From: Sciurus carolinensis | Taxonomy: Eukaryota; Chordata; Mammalia; Rodentia; Sciuridae | Assembly (NCBI RefSeq): GCF_902686445.1 | Contig: NC_062222.1 | Location: 131,695,035 to 131,759,034, forward strand | DNA length: 64,000 nucleotides | Direction of reading: 5' to 3' | Shown: one piece after another, positions 11,101-23,808 of the stretch | Layout: every line of letters begins with the position of its first letter | Position numbering within the stretch: the first letter of the stretch is position 1 | The notes under the pieces: generated by a model | What the model saw: the letters and a program-made list of their open reading frames with translations, nothing else | Told to the model about the DNA's origin: nothing | Databases searched by the model: none | Made by a program: the position numbers and the translations under genes

Positions 11101-13229
11101 TTGCTTGACATCAAAGACAGATTAACATGATCTGTGTTTTGCTCTACAGAGCTTAGTGTAGACACATGCAGAACTCACCAAAATGTAATAAGACTGTTAA
11201 CTTCAATAAAACATAAGAAGATGCAGAATAGCAGTAAGTGTGGAAAAGACCAGAGATTTCTGATAAGAGGAAATGAGTCCAATAGCAGAACAAGTCCCTT
11301 CAAAAGCAAGTGTAAACTTTTGCTTCTTGTCTGAGTAGGTATGTGCATGTGAGTTACCCGGGAATCTTAATTCGGTAGTTCCCAAGGATGCTGTCGCAGC
11401 TGAGTTTTGGATTGCATCCTGAATTGTGAGGGATTAGTCCAGGCCTGCAGTATTTTTCACCTTATGAATGTTCCTCTTCAAAAGAATAAAGGTGCATTCT
11501 GATTATGGTGAGGGGACTCAATGTCTTATGAAACATTGGAAGGACGACAACATGCTAAATTAATGTGGAAAAGGGAAGGGCTCTGAGAAACTCTGAAGGT
11601 TGAATTCAAATAGGTCAGACAGTGAGCTTTAGGGCAAGGTTATATCTGTGCTGTAGGACCTGTAGTACACCAGAAATAAGATGGGTAGGGAAAATCTATG
11701 AAGATTTCCATCCAGCCTAAGAAATAACCTTGCAAACATTTGCTTCCCAAAGATGGAAATGATTCCTTTTGGAGCACTGTATCATATTGCAGGGTTGGGA
11801 ACTCATGCCTTCAGGGGTTACCCAGGTAAACATAGGAATAAAAAGCAGATAAGTACGTAAGACAGTAGGGAGTGGTGTAACTGAAGATCAGTGGGAGGCA
11901 TATGCCCTGTCTAACCCAGTTTTTAAAGTTCAGTCGGCCAGCTACCTCTGTGTGGCTAGGGCTACTATTACTGCATTTAGAACCTTCATACCTGTTAGGA
12001 AATGGGTACCTTTTCCAAGTCACTTACTTGCCTGTTTTAGAGCATTGTCTTACCATTTTTTTTAGAACAAGGCATTTCTCTGTCCTAGAGAACGTGATAA
12101 ACCTTTAGCACTGATGCTGTGAATGGCAGCCCCGAGGGTGTGCCGGATTCTGCCTTGTGACTGTAAACCTTAGTTTCTGGATATAAAGCTAATGAAATTA
12201 GGATAGAGAGTATTATTTGTCAGACTTTTTCAGAGAGTGGAATCATGGTGTTCAGGCCACACCCTAGGGACACAGCACCTACAGACCTGCTATCTGCCTC
12301 AGGAAGCCCCCAGCCTAGAGTAGTAGGCAGAGGAGGCAGGAGGGTCATGGCACCCAAGGTATCAGGAGAGGTTCCATCAGTGGTGAACCTGGCACGCGGG
12401 ACCCTGGCAGAGAGCATTCTAAGTTGGGGTGAGGAGCGGTCAGAACACATTGGGGAGGGAAAGGGATTGGACGAGAGCCTTGAGTGAGCCCCCCCAGAGC
12501 ACCCTCCCTGCAGGAAGTGAGCCTTTCAGTGGGGCAGGGGCCTCTGGGCTCAGCTCAGAACCATACACATTCTATTCTGTGTAGGCTTTCATGGCGCCAG
12601 GTTTCGATGATGGAGAGCTGAAAACAAGAGGAAAGTCAGACCACATGCTTCAAAATCCTGATCCTGAGTTGGATTGGATGTTCCTGGGTCTCCCACACTG
12701 TGGAGGAAGTAGATTCAGGGTTGTGGATTGGGCTGAGGGAGACAGAGGTCCTGGGCACGGCCACCCTCACCTCCACCCTCAGTCCTTAATGACCATGGAA
12801 CTCACAGATGGCGCATGGCGGGACCCCTAGATGCCACATCTCTTGGACCCCTTTTTGTTCTCCATGATCGCCGCCCTGGTCTCCCAATACCTGGTGGATT
12901 GCCCCTCCCTCAGAGGCCTCACAAGACTTGCACACACAACCGAGAGAATGGACTTACCCTGGGGTTTTGTCACTCTCTAGTGTAGGACCCCTCAGTGACC
13001 CTTTTGGCCTTTTCCATCAAAGAAAAATGAATTCCTCCAACTGATATTAAGAATCCTCTCACAGCTTTCTCACCCTTCCTTCTAAAACATCTGCTCTTCA
13101 ACTCTGCAGACCCCTGAGTTCCAGCAGGTGGGCCCCCACTGTACATCTTTACTGGGATTTCCTTTGGGGGAAAGCAAGAAGAGGCCAGTTAGAAAACTAA
13201 CTTCTCCTGTCTCAAAAACCAACAGCCTA
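8136..13229. other. Intergenic stretch downstream of RAB28, no gene seen
   Basis: I see no exon-like, tRNA-like or other RNA-gene signal here. A degenerate antisense MIR lies at about 9238-9330 (acttgcccaaggttttatat motif) and another MIR-like block at about 9570-9720. Open frames on both strands between 8168 and 8701 overlap one another in different frames and resemble no protein I know. The rest looks like unique intergenic DNA. Confidence 0.6.
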
Positions 13230-13440
13230 GCCAGGCACAGTGGGCACAACTGTGATCCCATCAATGTGGGAGGCTGAGGCAGGAAGACCTCAATTCAAGG
13301 TCAGCCTGGGGAACTCAGCAAGACCCTGGCACAAGATAAAAAGATCTGGGAATGGAGCTCAGTGATAGAGCGCTTGCCTAGCACGCACAAGGTCCTGTGT
13401 TCAATTGCCAGTACCACAATAAACAAACAAACAAACAAAA
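13230..13440 (+). mobile_element. Dimeric B1-dID SINE, sense
   Basis: The left half is a 7SL-derived B1 monomer (gccaggcacagtgggcaca, tgggaggctgaggcaggaag, caaggtcagcctgggg). The right half is an ID-like tRNA-derived monomer (tggagctcagtgatagagcg, cttgcctagcacgcacaagg, tcctgtgttcaattgccag) ending in a (CAAA)n tail. This dimeric architecture is the B1-dID SINE known from squirrels, dormice and some other rodents, and it is one of the best taxonomic markers in the window. A weak direct repeat (aaaaaccaacagcc at 13214 against aaaaatcagctgcc at 13437) may be the decayed target-site duplication. Confidence 0.9.
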
Positions 13441-13599
13441 ATCAGCTGCCTGCGTGACCAGTCATACCTTTTAAACTCTCTGATTCACTTTCCTCATCTG
13501 GAAAACCAGAGGTCGGGACCATCATTCACCATCTGTCGCTAATTCCCAGTGCAGCACAGGTGTCCGGAGCTCCTTGTAAATGTCTTCTCCTTTGAAGTA

Positions 13600-14075
13600 T
13601 GTGGTGGTCAGCCTTCAAAGGGCCCTACCATCCTCACCTCCTGATATTTGCACCTTGGTGTTACCCGCTGGTTAAATCAGAGCCCACTGTGCTCCTGGAA
13701 TACCTCAGAGGTGATGGTGAGTGACCTCCAGTGCCACCCAAGGCACTGCAGTTCCCACCTTGGTCCCTTGCATTTCTCCTCCTGTGGGAAGCTGGACACT
13801 GTGCCGCAAGAACATTCCAGCAGCTGTGTGAGCCTGTGGAGAAGACACCCCACCGACAGTCAGCCCTGACCTGCGGCCCTTTGGCACAACGAAGTTGGAA
13901 ACAGCCAGGCTGTTAGGTGAGTGTAGCCCTGGCTTTTTACCTGACTGCAGCCTCAGCAAAGACCCCTAACTAGGAGCCAAACTGCCTCCAAGTTCCTGAC
14001 CCACGGAAACTAGGAGTGACAGTAAACCGTTCTTGTTGCAGCTCCTGAGTCTGGGAGCAACTAACCTCAGAGCAA
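13600..14075 (+). repeat. Old L1M-type 3'UTR-like repeat
   Basis: Blocks such as gtggtcagccttcaaaggg, cccacaagcct-like frames, a ctcctgtgggaagctggac stretch and a final 'aactaggagtgacagtaaac…ctcctgagtc' resemble the long conserved 3'UTR repeats of ancient mammalian L1M subfamilies. The assignment is by general look only and could be wrong as to family. Chance frames overlap it in three registers. Confidence 0.35.
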
Positions 14076-14619
14076 TGGAGAACGGATTCGGTGGGTGTTG
14101 GTAGGATCTCCGACAGATGAGGAAGCAGCCTCAGCAGTGCCATGGGCCACCCAAGGTGGTAGGACTGCTAAGTGATGCAGTGAGCCAAGCAGTCCTGGAT
14201 CACCTGGCTCAAGGCCTCACCTGGTAACCAGCCGGCCATGCTCCTCAGTCCTGGTGTCCCTGAGTCTGACTATCAGAGGTGTGTAGAAACAGTTTCAAAT
14301 GAACGACTCTTGTCATGAGTGAGAAAAGAAGAAAATTAGATGACATAGAAGTCCATAAAAATGAGAATTGAATATTTGCAATCTCTATTAAATTGCAGTT
14401 TCTTATCACTTAGGACTATTTTTTTTTCCAAAAACATTAATCTTAAATAAAAGTAACCCTATCATTTGTTCTGATTATGTAAATATTGTACAAGAATACA
14501 GAGGAAAAATATTTAAGTCACCTCCTACCCTGCTCGTGATTGTTCGCCTTCTGGAGAAAAGCCTTCTTCCTGGAGACCACGGCGTGTCTCCAAGAGCTGA
14601 ACTTCATCAATGCTGCATT

Positions 14620-14990
14620 ATATTATTAAATAACCACTTCAAGACTTGCTTTTTTACAACTGATATTATAAACATTTTCTTACCTCCGTGAATGTGAATA
14701 CACAGAATTGTTAATGACTTACGGTTTTTAAGTTCATAGTTACACGATCATTCATTTTATCCATCTCCTACCTGTGGACATTCACCCCTGTCCACATTTC
14801 CACTATTATACAACCATATACTTTGTTGAACATCCTGCACACATCTATCTATATTTGCCTTTTCATATTTACCCTCAGGATAAATTTCTAAAAGTAGAAT
14901 GACTGGCTTAAAGGGCATTTTGAATATGTTGTATGTTTTCTTGAATTTTGCCAAACCGTCCTGCAGAGACACCTCCCTGGCTTACTTTGC
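14620..14990 (-). repeat. Ancient L1-type 3' end, antisense
   Basis: The sequence reads like the reverse complement of an old LINE end, with tccacatttccactattata, gaacatcctgcacacatcta, aggataaatttctaaaagtagaatgactggcttaaagg in that order. The last is the familiar 'gataaattcctagaagtgg, ttgctgggtcaaagg' block. It is well diverged and has no reading frame. Confidence 0.6.
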
Positions 14991-15544
14991 TAATTACAAA
15001 TGAAAGTGTGCCTTTCCCAGTCACCTTCACCCACCAGAAAGTGAGTTCCAGTCCTTCTCATGTCACCCTGGAGGTGGTGAAGCCCTGTGTGAGCTGGTGG
15101 ATGTGCTGACCCCTCTTGTGTCCTGCACGGTGCAGACGAGGGCTGATCTCCACCGGTGGTCACAAGCAGAGAGACGCAGCCTGGGCACAGTCAGAGGTCA
15201 CCTCTATATTGGTCCTACATATTTGCCCTAACCTATTCCGTGGCTCCTAATTTTTTCTTATCCACATAATAAATACCCTTAGACACTTACCATTTAACAT
15301 TGTCGATTCTAACTTGAATTATTTGAAGTCCTGGCACACAAGTGGCTGATTAAAACAAAAGTAATCAGTCCGCCAGGTAAGTCACTTTTCTTAGTTTTTG
15401 CTTCCCTCCCCTAAAGCCTTCCAGGGAGAAATTACTAACCCCGTGTGTGCCCCTTGCTTGTACCTCAGCTGCCTTCCCTCAACATACCTTCATGCTGCAT
15501 TGCCACTGGGAGGCTACCTGACCAACTTCCCATCAGACCGTGAG

Positions 15545-15905
15545 AGCCCTAAGGCCAGAACCTGGTGCCTGGCACCAAACTTGCCCCCAATAAAGCCTTA
15601 TTGATTGGATGAAAGTGACCCTACTGGAGGTTGTCATGAGCTGTCAAACAGCCTGTGGGGTGACCTGGGAAGTGCCCTGAAGACTGGTTGAGGGACCAAC
15701 ATGTTTGCTTACCCACTGAGCAGCTGTGTGAGCTCAGGCAGCTTCCTCCTCTGCCTGGCTGTGTTTACTTTACCCACAGTGCGTTTTTTGGATGATATCA
15801 GTGGTTCACAAACTGGGTGATTATTGTCATCACCTGGAAAGTTTAAAAAATCAGTTCTGGGGCTCGAGCCCAGACACAGGGCTCTGGGTTCTCTCTGGGA
15901 ATTGC
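15545..15905. repeat. L2-like end and MER5A-like hAT fragment
   Basis: Bases 15545-15612 (cctggtgcctggcacc, caataaagccttattgattggatga) look like an L2 3' end. Bases 15796-15905 (atcagtggttcacaaactgg, atcacctggaaagtttaaaa, aatcagttctggggctcg) look like one half of a MER5A-type hAT-Charlie miniature element. Between them lies sequence that I cannot assign. Confidence 0.5.
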
Positions 15906-16714
15906 TGCACACATATCTCCGTCTCTCCATTTCCTTTATTTGATAGAGAACCTATAACCAGTGATGAACCTCAGTTTGCAATTCTGTAAAATGGGGACAG
16001 CCCTGAGCGTTTCCTGTGGCTGAGAGGAGGTACTGATGATGCAGGGGTGGGCTGGGGGTGACTTTTGGTTTCTAGGCTGCTTATCTCCGTGCCACCTGGG
16101 GTGCAGTTTTGGTAACCAATCGTTTGAGAGAGCCAATGGTGTCCCTTTGACCGTGGCTAGGTCATCCCCGCCAGGGCCCTGTCTCTCACCTCTCCCACGA
16201 GCGCTCCAGATTCCCTGGACATTTCTCATTTGTTGAAATCCACCCTGACTTGGACATGGAGATTAGTCGCTTTACAGCTTCCAAGAGACCTCGGCTCTTG
16301 AGCTGCCTGAACCATTTCCTCTCCTTGTTCTTACTTCCATCCGTTGACTTTCTCCAATTTGTCTTCTGCGTTGGCAGATGATCCACTGGCAGACTGGCTA
16401 GCTGCCCTGTGAGAGGTCAGGGGACAGTACGATGCTGTGACAAGCAGCCAGAAAGCCGAGCGAACCAAGATCGGGATGCTGTCTTGTCACTCCTTCTACA
16501 ACCAGGTGGAGGGGACCTTCTTGGGTTTGCTGCTGTCTGGAGTCGCACCCCTGGAGGCTGGAAATGAGGAACAACTGAAGGAAGACAGGGAAGGAGCTGA
16601 GCTCTGTCGCGCAGCTGCTTAGTGTGGCAGGTACCATGCTACACGCTTCCTGAACATTTGTTGGTAACAGGAAAACTTTATTGTGCATCTCAGTGGCCAC
16701 GCAATGGGCACAGG

Positions 16715-16880
16715 CTATCCCACTGAAACCCCTGCCGAGGCCTGCAGTGAGACTTGTGATTTTCATCCGACAGACAGGGAAGCGGAGGAGAGAAATGTCC
16801 TGCCCGGGGTCACGTAGTGAGCAAGAAGCCCGGACAGGCCTTGAACCCTGCCCCTCCTGACTCCAGGGTCTGTCCACCTG
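16715..16880 (-). repeat. MIR fragment, antisense
   Basis: Antisense MIR order is visible: tccgacagacagggaagcgg, then ctgcccggggtcacgtagtg, then gcccggacaggccttgaacc, then ctgactccagggtctg. A 159-codon minus-strand open frame covers this area, but it spans the MIR and has no recognisable domain, so it is treated as chance. Confidence 0.7.
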
Positions 16881-17304
16881 AAAGTACTTTTACTTGTTCC
16901 AGCTCCATATTTCACATTTAAATTTCCAGGGAAATACTTGAACGTACAATGGGATTTCTTTTAAGTTTTTGGAGCCAAAATTATTTTAATTTTATGGCTG
17001 GGAAAAATGTAAACTTACATTTTCAGCAGAGCAGAGATGATAAAGTATGCATTTGTCAAATAAAATTCTTTGCTGTGATAAAGTAAATCATTTCTTGGCC
17101 TTGTAAAAGATTAGGCCGCACTTGAACTGTTTTCACTTCAGCCTTTGCTAATATTTCTGTTATCTCCATTAGGGATTACAATGATGGATGCCTTTTATTC
17201 GCATCGTTGAGCACCTCAGTGTATGTGTGAACACACAGGGCTCCATAAGTCTCAGAAAATGGAACAGCACGGCCTCCTGGATAGAACTCTCTCAGCATCT
17301 GTCG

Positions 17305-17505
17305 GCTTGGGGTGAGCGTTCTGGCTCTACCACTCAGGGCCGGGCAACCATGGTCAAATTCTTTAGCTTCTCTGGGTCTCAGTTTCCTCATGTGCAAAAC
17401 GCAGGCGCTCCACATCTCACTGGGTGATTTTCAGGACGGGATGAGATGGCATGTGGTGGCCACTCTGGTTTACCCGACTCCTGGCACGAGGGGAGTGTAT
17501 TCTAA
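17305..17505 (+). repeat. MIR fragment, sense
   Basis: This carries the sense MIR hallmarks ggctctaccactcagggccg, ttctctgggtctcagtttcc, tcatgtgcaaaa, gatgagatggcatgtgg and a final cctggcacgaggggag. It lies about 430 bases downstream of an antisense MIR, which is a common arrangement by chance. Confidence 0.7.
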
Positions 17506-17719
17506 ATGCCATGATTATTACCGAGGCAGCTCTCAGGGTAGCTAGTGATTTAATAACAATACCCCAGGTCACTGCACTTGAAGTCCTTTGGGCAGGTAGA
17601 CGGAGTCTCAGCCTTACTGTCTGGTGGGCCCCGGCTGCTGATGTACTTAAGGCCTGTTAGAAATAGCTCAGGCAGTAGGCAGGTGAATCTCCTTAGTGGG
17701 TGTACCTGCTGAGAGAGAC

Positions 17720-18145
17720 CCTTTTGGCTGCAAGTAACAGAATATTCAGCTTAACATGTCTTAAATAATCTAAGAATGCTAATCACCTCTCACAGGAAGC
17801 ATTCTGAGGGTAAGGTGACTCCAGGGTTGCTTAAGTAAGTTGCCCCAAGATACCATCAAGTTTCTCGAGTTTTTCCTTTTTCTCTGGCATTGTTAGCCTG
17901 GGATGGTTAGGCTGGTTCCCTCATGGCCCCAAGATGGCTGCAATGACTCCAGGCATCATAAATATACATGGTAAAATGAAAATCAGAAAAAGGAAAGGGC
18001 GGTCATCCTTTTCTCACACTTCTTTTAAAGAAAGAGGAAAAATTTCCCTAACATTCCACCTGCCAGAAGACTTCTTATCCCTTCAGTTCATCAGAATTTT
18101 ATCGAATGCTCATCCTAGACCAGTGGTAATGGAAATGGTTGGGCC
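17720..18145 (+). repeat. Old medium-reiteration repeat, family uncertain
   Basis: The block begins with gctgcaagtaacagaatatt and contains catggccccaagatggctgc. It has the layout of a widespread ancient repeat ('gctagtaacagaaacccaactc … gcaagatggctgc … catccttctca'). A second member of what looks like the same family sits at 48010-48420. I cannot name the family with confidence. Confidence 0.4.
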
Positions 18146-18221
18146 AGTGATTCTCAACTCTAAATTTCATCCTCAGATGTGGATGTAATTAGGCTCACTT
18201 GGGGCCTTGTCGTGCATGCAC

Positions 18222-18260
18222 ATGTGTGTGTGTGTGTGTATGTTTACACACGTGTGCGAG
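18222..18260. repeat. Short (TG)n microsatellite with mixed TG/CA flanks
   Basis: A short perfect TG run (about 8 units) is followed by tatgtttacacacgtgtgcg, which contains the palindrome cacgtg. It is alternating purine and pyrimidine for about 20 bases. Confidence 0.8.
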
Positions 18261-21255
18261 GCACCCCAGGGAGCGCTCATGTGCATCTAGGGTTGGGAAT
18301 CATGGGTTTGGACTGTTCACGCTTCACCCCTGGGATAGGAAGCTAGCCTTCCCCGAAGCACATGCCACAGGCTGTGGGGACCAAATTGAAGTTCTGGAGG
18401 GGGTTGTGCGGTAACCGGGTGACCATCAGGAGAGTCTCCAATACGAACACAGTTACAGGGCGCTAGGGGAGCTCTAGAACGAGGACCTGGGATGGGAAGA
18501 GATACGTACTCACACTAGAGACCCTCCACTCCTGGAGAGAAGGGCCCCTGTGCTGCGGACGCCCCCGGTTGCCCAGCCTGGGGTTGGGAGGGCCTGCGAA
18601 GGATGTGTCAGCAATGCCTCTCGCTGGCTGAACTGCAGACCCACAGTCTGTGAGCCCCTGGGGGTTGCACTTTGAACAAGCTGCCTAGTGGAGTCTCTTG
18701 CTCACTGGGGACTGAAAATGACTTACTGCTCGCAGGTCCCATGGTCGGGCATCTGTCCCAGGGCTTCTGGAAGCGACAAGCTCCGCTGTTCCCTAGCAGT
18801 TAAGAGATCTGGTTAGGTCACAGGTGGAAGAACACACCTGAGTTTGGAAGGTTCCTCCAAATGTACATTGAGACTTAATGGCTGTTGTGACAGTGTGAAG
18901 AGATGGAACCTGTCCCAGATGATTAGATTCTGAAGGGATTGGTAGCATTATCTCAGCAGGGGGTTGCTGAAAAAAATCCTTTCCTCTCTCATCCGCACAC
19001 TCACTTGTCCGACTTCCTGCTACGGGATGATGTAGCACCAAGGCCCTTGCTAGACACTAGCACCCTGCTCTTGGACTTCCCAGCCTGCAAACGAGCATCT
19101 GTTCTTTGTAACTTTCCCAGTCCTTGGGCTTCTGCTTGAGCAGCACAAACCAAGTGAGAAACCAAGAGGCCTGAGTCTGGCCCCAGTCTGTGGGGAGGAA
19201 TGCCATCACTTGGGTGAATGTCTCGGAGCCTCAGTTGTCTCACCCACGCAGCAGGCCCGTCTCTTAGACACCTGGAACCCGAGAGCAGTGGTCAGGCTAG
19301 GGCACAGTTAACTGCCCTGGACCCAGACCTTGCTAGACCAGAGCATGTGGTCAGGCCCTGGGAGCCCTTTGGCCCGTCTGACCTGGTTGTGACCTAAATG
19401 CTTGATATTTTTACTTGACAGTAAAATCCCTCCATGTTGTTTGGACATGAACCAGTGCTTGGACACGTTCAGTGAGGGACAGAGGCAGGACATAGGCAGA
19501 TAGGGAGGGAGGCTTCCTATCTCCATTTGGGAAAGAGGGAGGTGAGTTCTGGCTGAATTTGAGGGTGCGTAGAGCCCACAGACCCCATGCTTAGCTGCTT
19601 AATGGATACTCGGGGCCAGGCCGCTTCCTCCCCACCAACTTGGTGGCCTCTTTATCTGCCTACCGTCCAGGAAAAGTCAAGTATAAACTAACAACTCATG
19701 TAAATGGGCTGCCAGGTCACCGAGTCAATATGTTATGTTAATCTGTTAAAAACAGCAAGGTCTTCACATTTGTAAACACCCCTCGATAAGCTCTTTGTAG
19801 CATATACAACCTAGGAAAATGGATGGCACCCCTTCAGCTGCCCGGGAACTGCAGCCCGCCACCCCCATTGCTTGTCCGGATGACCTCCCAGTCCAGCCCA
19901 GCCCAACCCAGCCTCTGGGGACTCACACGGATCCATAGGAGCTGAACTTTGCTGCTGGGAGGGCTGGAGAAGCCCCAGGAGGAGCCGCAGAGCTGCCTCC
20001 AGTTTTAAAAGGCTTAGAGAATGTGGGGTGAGGTGACTCCGGATTCTGCCTGGAGTAAAGGACATGGTGGGGAATCAAACTCAGCAAACCCAGGCTGGAA
20101 TCCCGGTTCTCAGGCTCAGTGCTGCATGGTGCGGTGACTTAGTCCCATCCCACAGATCTAACTCCATGCTCTTGGTAAGAGGATGGGAGGGAGCCTGCTC
20201 CGGCCAGGGAGGGTGATTTTGCCAGCCAGTCTGTTCAGCGGAGCGAGAGGCGGAGCCGTGAGCCGGGTGGTGTGAGTCCCTGTGGTTCTGCTCTCAGGCA
20301 TGAGCACCTGGCCACGCTGGGTGGGATTCAGGTATTCATACGCACTTGGCTGTGGGCTTTTTTGCCTTGCTTTCTGACTTCCGAACCCGGGCCCTGGGTG
20401 AGAGAGAATTCCATTCCATCTACCCAACACCATAATGGCATTTCCAACACCGCATTATGTCATTTTTCCTTCTAAAGTGGGAGGCTCCCAAGGGAAAATC
20501 CTGGCTCTTTTCCCTGTAAGTGAGTCCTACACTTAATAGATACTAGAACCGGTGCTGGGTGCCTATGGAGGACCCCTCTGCCCCCACCTCTTCCATTAAG
20601 TGGAAGCCAAGACAGGGACATGCCAGTGTGAGCCACTCTCTCTGGTCCAACTGGCCAACTTAAGGGTGAATCCTTTTCTAGGATTACTGAATTCAAGAAT
20701 AAAATAGTAGCTTAGAAATTAAACATAGAGGAGTTCTTGATGGAATTGAAATATCTGTTTCCAATATATCCTGGAGTCTAAACCCACGTCTGTGAGTCTT
20801 GGACTCACATACCTTGTAAGCAACTTGTGGGCTTACCTAAGCGAGTTCAAGACCGACTTCAACCATTAAACCAAAGTGGCCGGTCCTAAGCATCACGAGA
20901 GTGTAAGATTAGAAAATGTCCCTGTGCCACCTGGACCAAAGGTAAATGACAGGTTCATGGGCAGAGATTCTCACAGGTCATCCTGCCTCAGGATTAAACC
21001 CAGTTGGAAGATTCTGGGCTGGTCATCACTGTTGGACCCAAACCTGACATAGGAAAAGTTGTAAATCCCTCCAGTTAGGATGTGCAGCTATGCTCCCCTA
21101 CCCAGACATAATGAGGGGTCAGACGACAGGGAGGGACTGTTCCCTCAAGACAGAGGCACCAAGGAACTGCAGTGTGAGGAAATGGCCCACCGCAGGCAGA
21201 GCGCTGCCTCCCGTTCTGTTGCTTTTGGAAAGCGCACAACAAGCTATTTTGGGAG
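18261..21255. other. Intergenic stretch, no gene or clear repeat seen
   Basis: This is mixed GC content with isolated CpGs and many overlapping short open frames. None has a start context, codon bias or domain that suggests a gene, and no SINE or LINE hallmark is obvious. Confidence 0.55.
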
Positions 21256-21370
21256 GCAGCGTGGGCCTGGAAGTTAGGAGACCCGGATTCAAGCTTGCTC
21301 TGTGATCATGAACAATTGCTTCCTCTCCCTTGGCCTCCATCAACCCGTTTGTAAAACCAGGACCTTAAGT
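21256..21370 (+). repeat. MIR fragment, sense
   Basis: Hallmarks are gcgtgggcctggaagttagg, agacccggattcaagcttgc, tctgtgatcatgaacaattg and cttcctctcccttggcctcc, in the order expected of a sense MIR core. Confidence 0.7.
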
Positions 21371-23320
21371 TAGGAGTGGAACTGAAGTTGCCTCTTGCCA
21401 GTTGCTCCCTCATTTGCCAGCTACTCCACTGCCACCTTCTCACCCAAATTATCATGCCGTGTTCAGTGCATGAACTCAGGGAAGGAAAGTGACCTTCCGT
21501 TTTCCACAGGGAACTTACTTACTTTTATTTTTCCCTGAAAGCCCCACTTATGCCTGCGTGGTTCATCCCATTCTCCCCCAGAGTTCATGAACAAGTCCTA
21601 GAAGCTTCTTAATGAGGCTATTTCATTTGGTCTTTACTGCCATCTGTCCTCACCAGCACCCACAAACATCCCTCAGCATCCTCTCTAGTCCTGAGTTGTT
21701 AGTTTTACTAGGTCGCCATGGAGATGCCTCACTGCCAAGCACAGGAGTGCCTCAGATGCTCGGTTCTGTCCTCTGCTCGGGGCTTTGTTGGGCGCATCAA
21801 CATCATTATGGTGCTAGCAAGGCAGAACAGGGCTTGAGGAAACCATGGGTCGTCTCAGGTCTGCCTGCTGCGGCATCCTACAACCTATTTATTTATCTAT
21901 CTTGTTTACACCCAGGTCTGATTCAGGCAATGAAGTATAGATCTATCCTTCTCTCAGAGCCAACAATGTAGCCCTGGGATTTACTTTCTCCTTGGGATTC
22001 ATCTCAGGGAGCAAACCCTTTTTTCCAAGAGACCCCACTTCTATGTACACTTTGCTTTCCTTCTGACTCAATATAATTTTCTAAGTTGGAGAATATTTGT
22101 CAGGTGGGTGTATAGTTTTACCTGCCTGATTTATTTTCTCTTCAACTTATCTGTACTCCAAATCCTATCCACTCCTCTAATAATATAGAATCTTAAAACT
22201 GTAATCCTAAAGAGATGTATTCTTTTTCCCCCTTTTATTCCACACGACTTTTCTAAAGTAATGGGAGAGGCAGGTGCTGGGTTCAGTGTTATGCTCAGGA
22301 AGAAAGGCACCCGTGCAAGAAAATGGATATGGAGCAAACACCCAGTTACTGTTTCAAATATTATCCCACAGACAGCAACGTCTACACCAGCCTGTGCTCT
22401 GATGGAGGAACACAGCCCAGGTGCGTTAGCTGGCATCTCAGTGCAAACAACAGAGTTCCCACTCAGCGATGTGGTCAGGGAAGACATTCACGGATTGCCT
22501 TCGGAGTCCTTGCAAGGTCAGAAACCCATTCCTGGGGAGGATACAAGCAGGAACAACACTCCAATCGCATTCCTTGATGGTTTGCAAATGCCATCCCAAG
22601 GCAGAGGGACCCAGACCTCACAACTGGCCCATCCACGGCGAGCACAGGGCACTGTGGCTAGGACCTCTGCCCAGGCTGCTGTTCTCACCCTCTGATTGAT
22701 TCTGCAGGGAACCTCCCCTCACGTTGTTCTGTTCTGAACAGAAGAACTGTTTGCGATTAGCGGAACTGTGGTCACATGCTCACCTCCTAATTCCAAGGGA
22801 GCCTGTGCAGGCAAGCTTTGTCTTCAGGCTTACAGAGGCGGGACTCACAACAGACACCAGGAAGCAGAAGGACATTAAAACAGTGATGAGTGGCATCGAT
22901 AACAAATGTCACAATGCTCTTCTTTGCAGTCAGTCTCCACTCTGACATTTTCTGGGAGATTTCCCTACATGAACCTGTACCCTGTCTCCTTCTCTTTGGT
23001 TTGTCATGGATTTTGCTGTCTGACGATACAGGATCCATTCTTGTTCACTGTCCTCTGATTAGACAGGTAACACTCCGGCAAGCAGCATAGTCAGTGTGCT
23101 GAATCTAAAACAAAAGGCACTTGAGACAAGCCTGGGTCGCCAACCACCTCTGCAGGCCTGTTGAGCAGAAGCAGGGCAAGCTATGTTCCTGGTCATGGCT
23201 GTACGGCTTTTGCAAAGAGGCACAGAATTAGCATTTCTTGCTCCTTCCATGTACTCAGTCCTTTTACAAATAATAAAAGCCTTTTATTGGACACTGTCTA
23301 TTTCTACACACATTTTTAAG
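21371..23320. other. Intergenic stretch, no gene seen
   Basis: The longest frame here, 144 codons at 22261-22695 on the plus strand, overlaps two other frames of 84 and 76 codons and a 118-codon minus-strand frame. None shows a known domain, signal peptide or conserved motif. I treat all as chance. No clear repeat is visible. Confidence 0.55.
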
Positions 23321-23324
23321 GCAC

Positions 23325-23430
23325 TTAGAACCACCACAGAGGTAGTAATATCATCCCCACTGTACAAATGAGAGAATGAAGAGAGAAGGTTGTGAAGTGA
23401 ATTGTTCAAGGTTTTATTCAATTTCTAAAT
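23325..23430 (-). repeat. MIR-like fragment, antisense
   Basis: The phrase tcatccccactgtacaaatg followed by agagaatgaagagagaagg and gaattgttcaaggttttatt is a diverged antisense MIR core. A second similar phrase, cccccattttacaaatgcag at 23599-23618, may be part of another copy. Confidence 0.55.
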
Positions 23431-23673
23431 GATCACATTCAAATGCAAACCCCACACTGAGAAGTTCTAATACCAATACAGAAAAGACATATCATCTTAT
23501 GTAGATATAGTTATATCAAGATATCACAAGATATTACATACACACAAAGGTCATACTTCTTCATCCACTTCTCAAAAGTCAGCAAAGTGGGTTTTATTAC
23601 CCCCATTTTACAAATGCAGACACTGAAGTTCTATTGTTATAATCATAGCACTCTAATTAGAAGAAGGCTTGGA

Positions 23674-23803
23674 GGGGCTGGGGCTGTTGCTGAGTGGTAG
23701 CGCACTCCCACACGAAGCCCTGGGCTCAATCCTCAGCCCCACATAAAAATAAAATAAAGGTATTGTGTCTACCTACAACTAAAAAATAAATATATAAAAA
23801 AAA
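23674..23803 (+). mobile_element. ID SINE, sense
   Basis: This is a sense ID element: ggggctggggctgttgctga, gtggtagcgcactcccacac, gaagccctgggctcaatcct, cagccccacat, followed by an A-rich tail with ATAA and TAAA units. It retains the A-box-like and B-box-like regions of its tRNA-Ala ancestor. It directly follows the left copy of a 14-base direct repeat whose other copy lies beyond the adjacent L1 (see finding). Confidence 0.88.
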
Positions 23804-23808
23804 TGTAA

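Noticed and set aside
16398..16877. 159-codon minus-strand open frame
   Set aside because: It overlaps an antisense MIR, is opposed by another frame, and has no recognisable domain. Its length is compatible with chance in GC-moderate DNA.
22261..22695. 144-codon plus-strand open frame
   Set aside because: Three other frames cover the same bases on both strands, with no known motif, no splice or poly(A) context, and no retrocopy marks.
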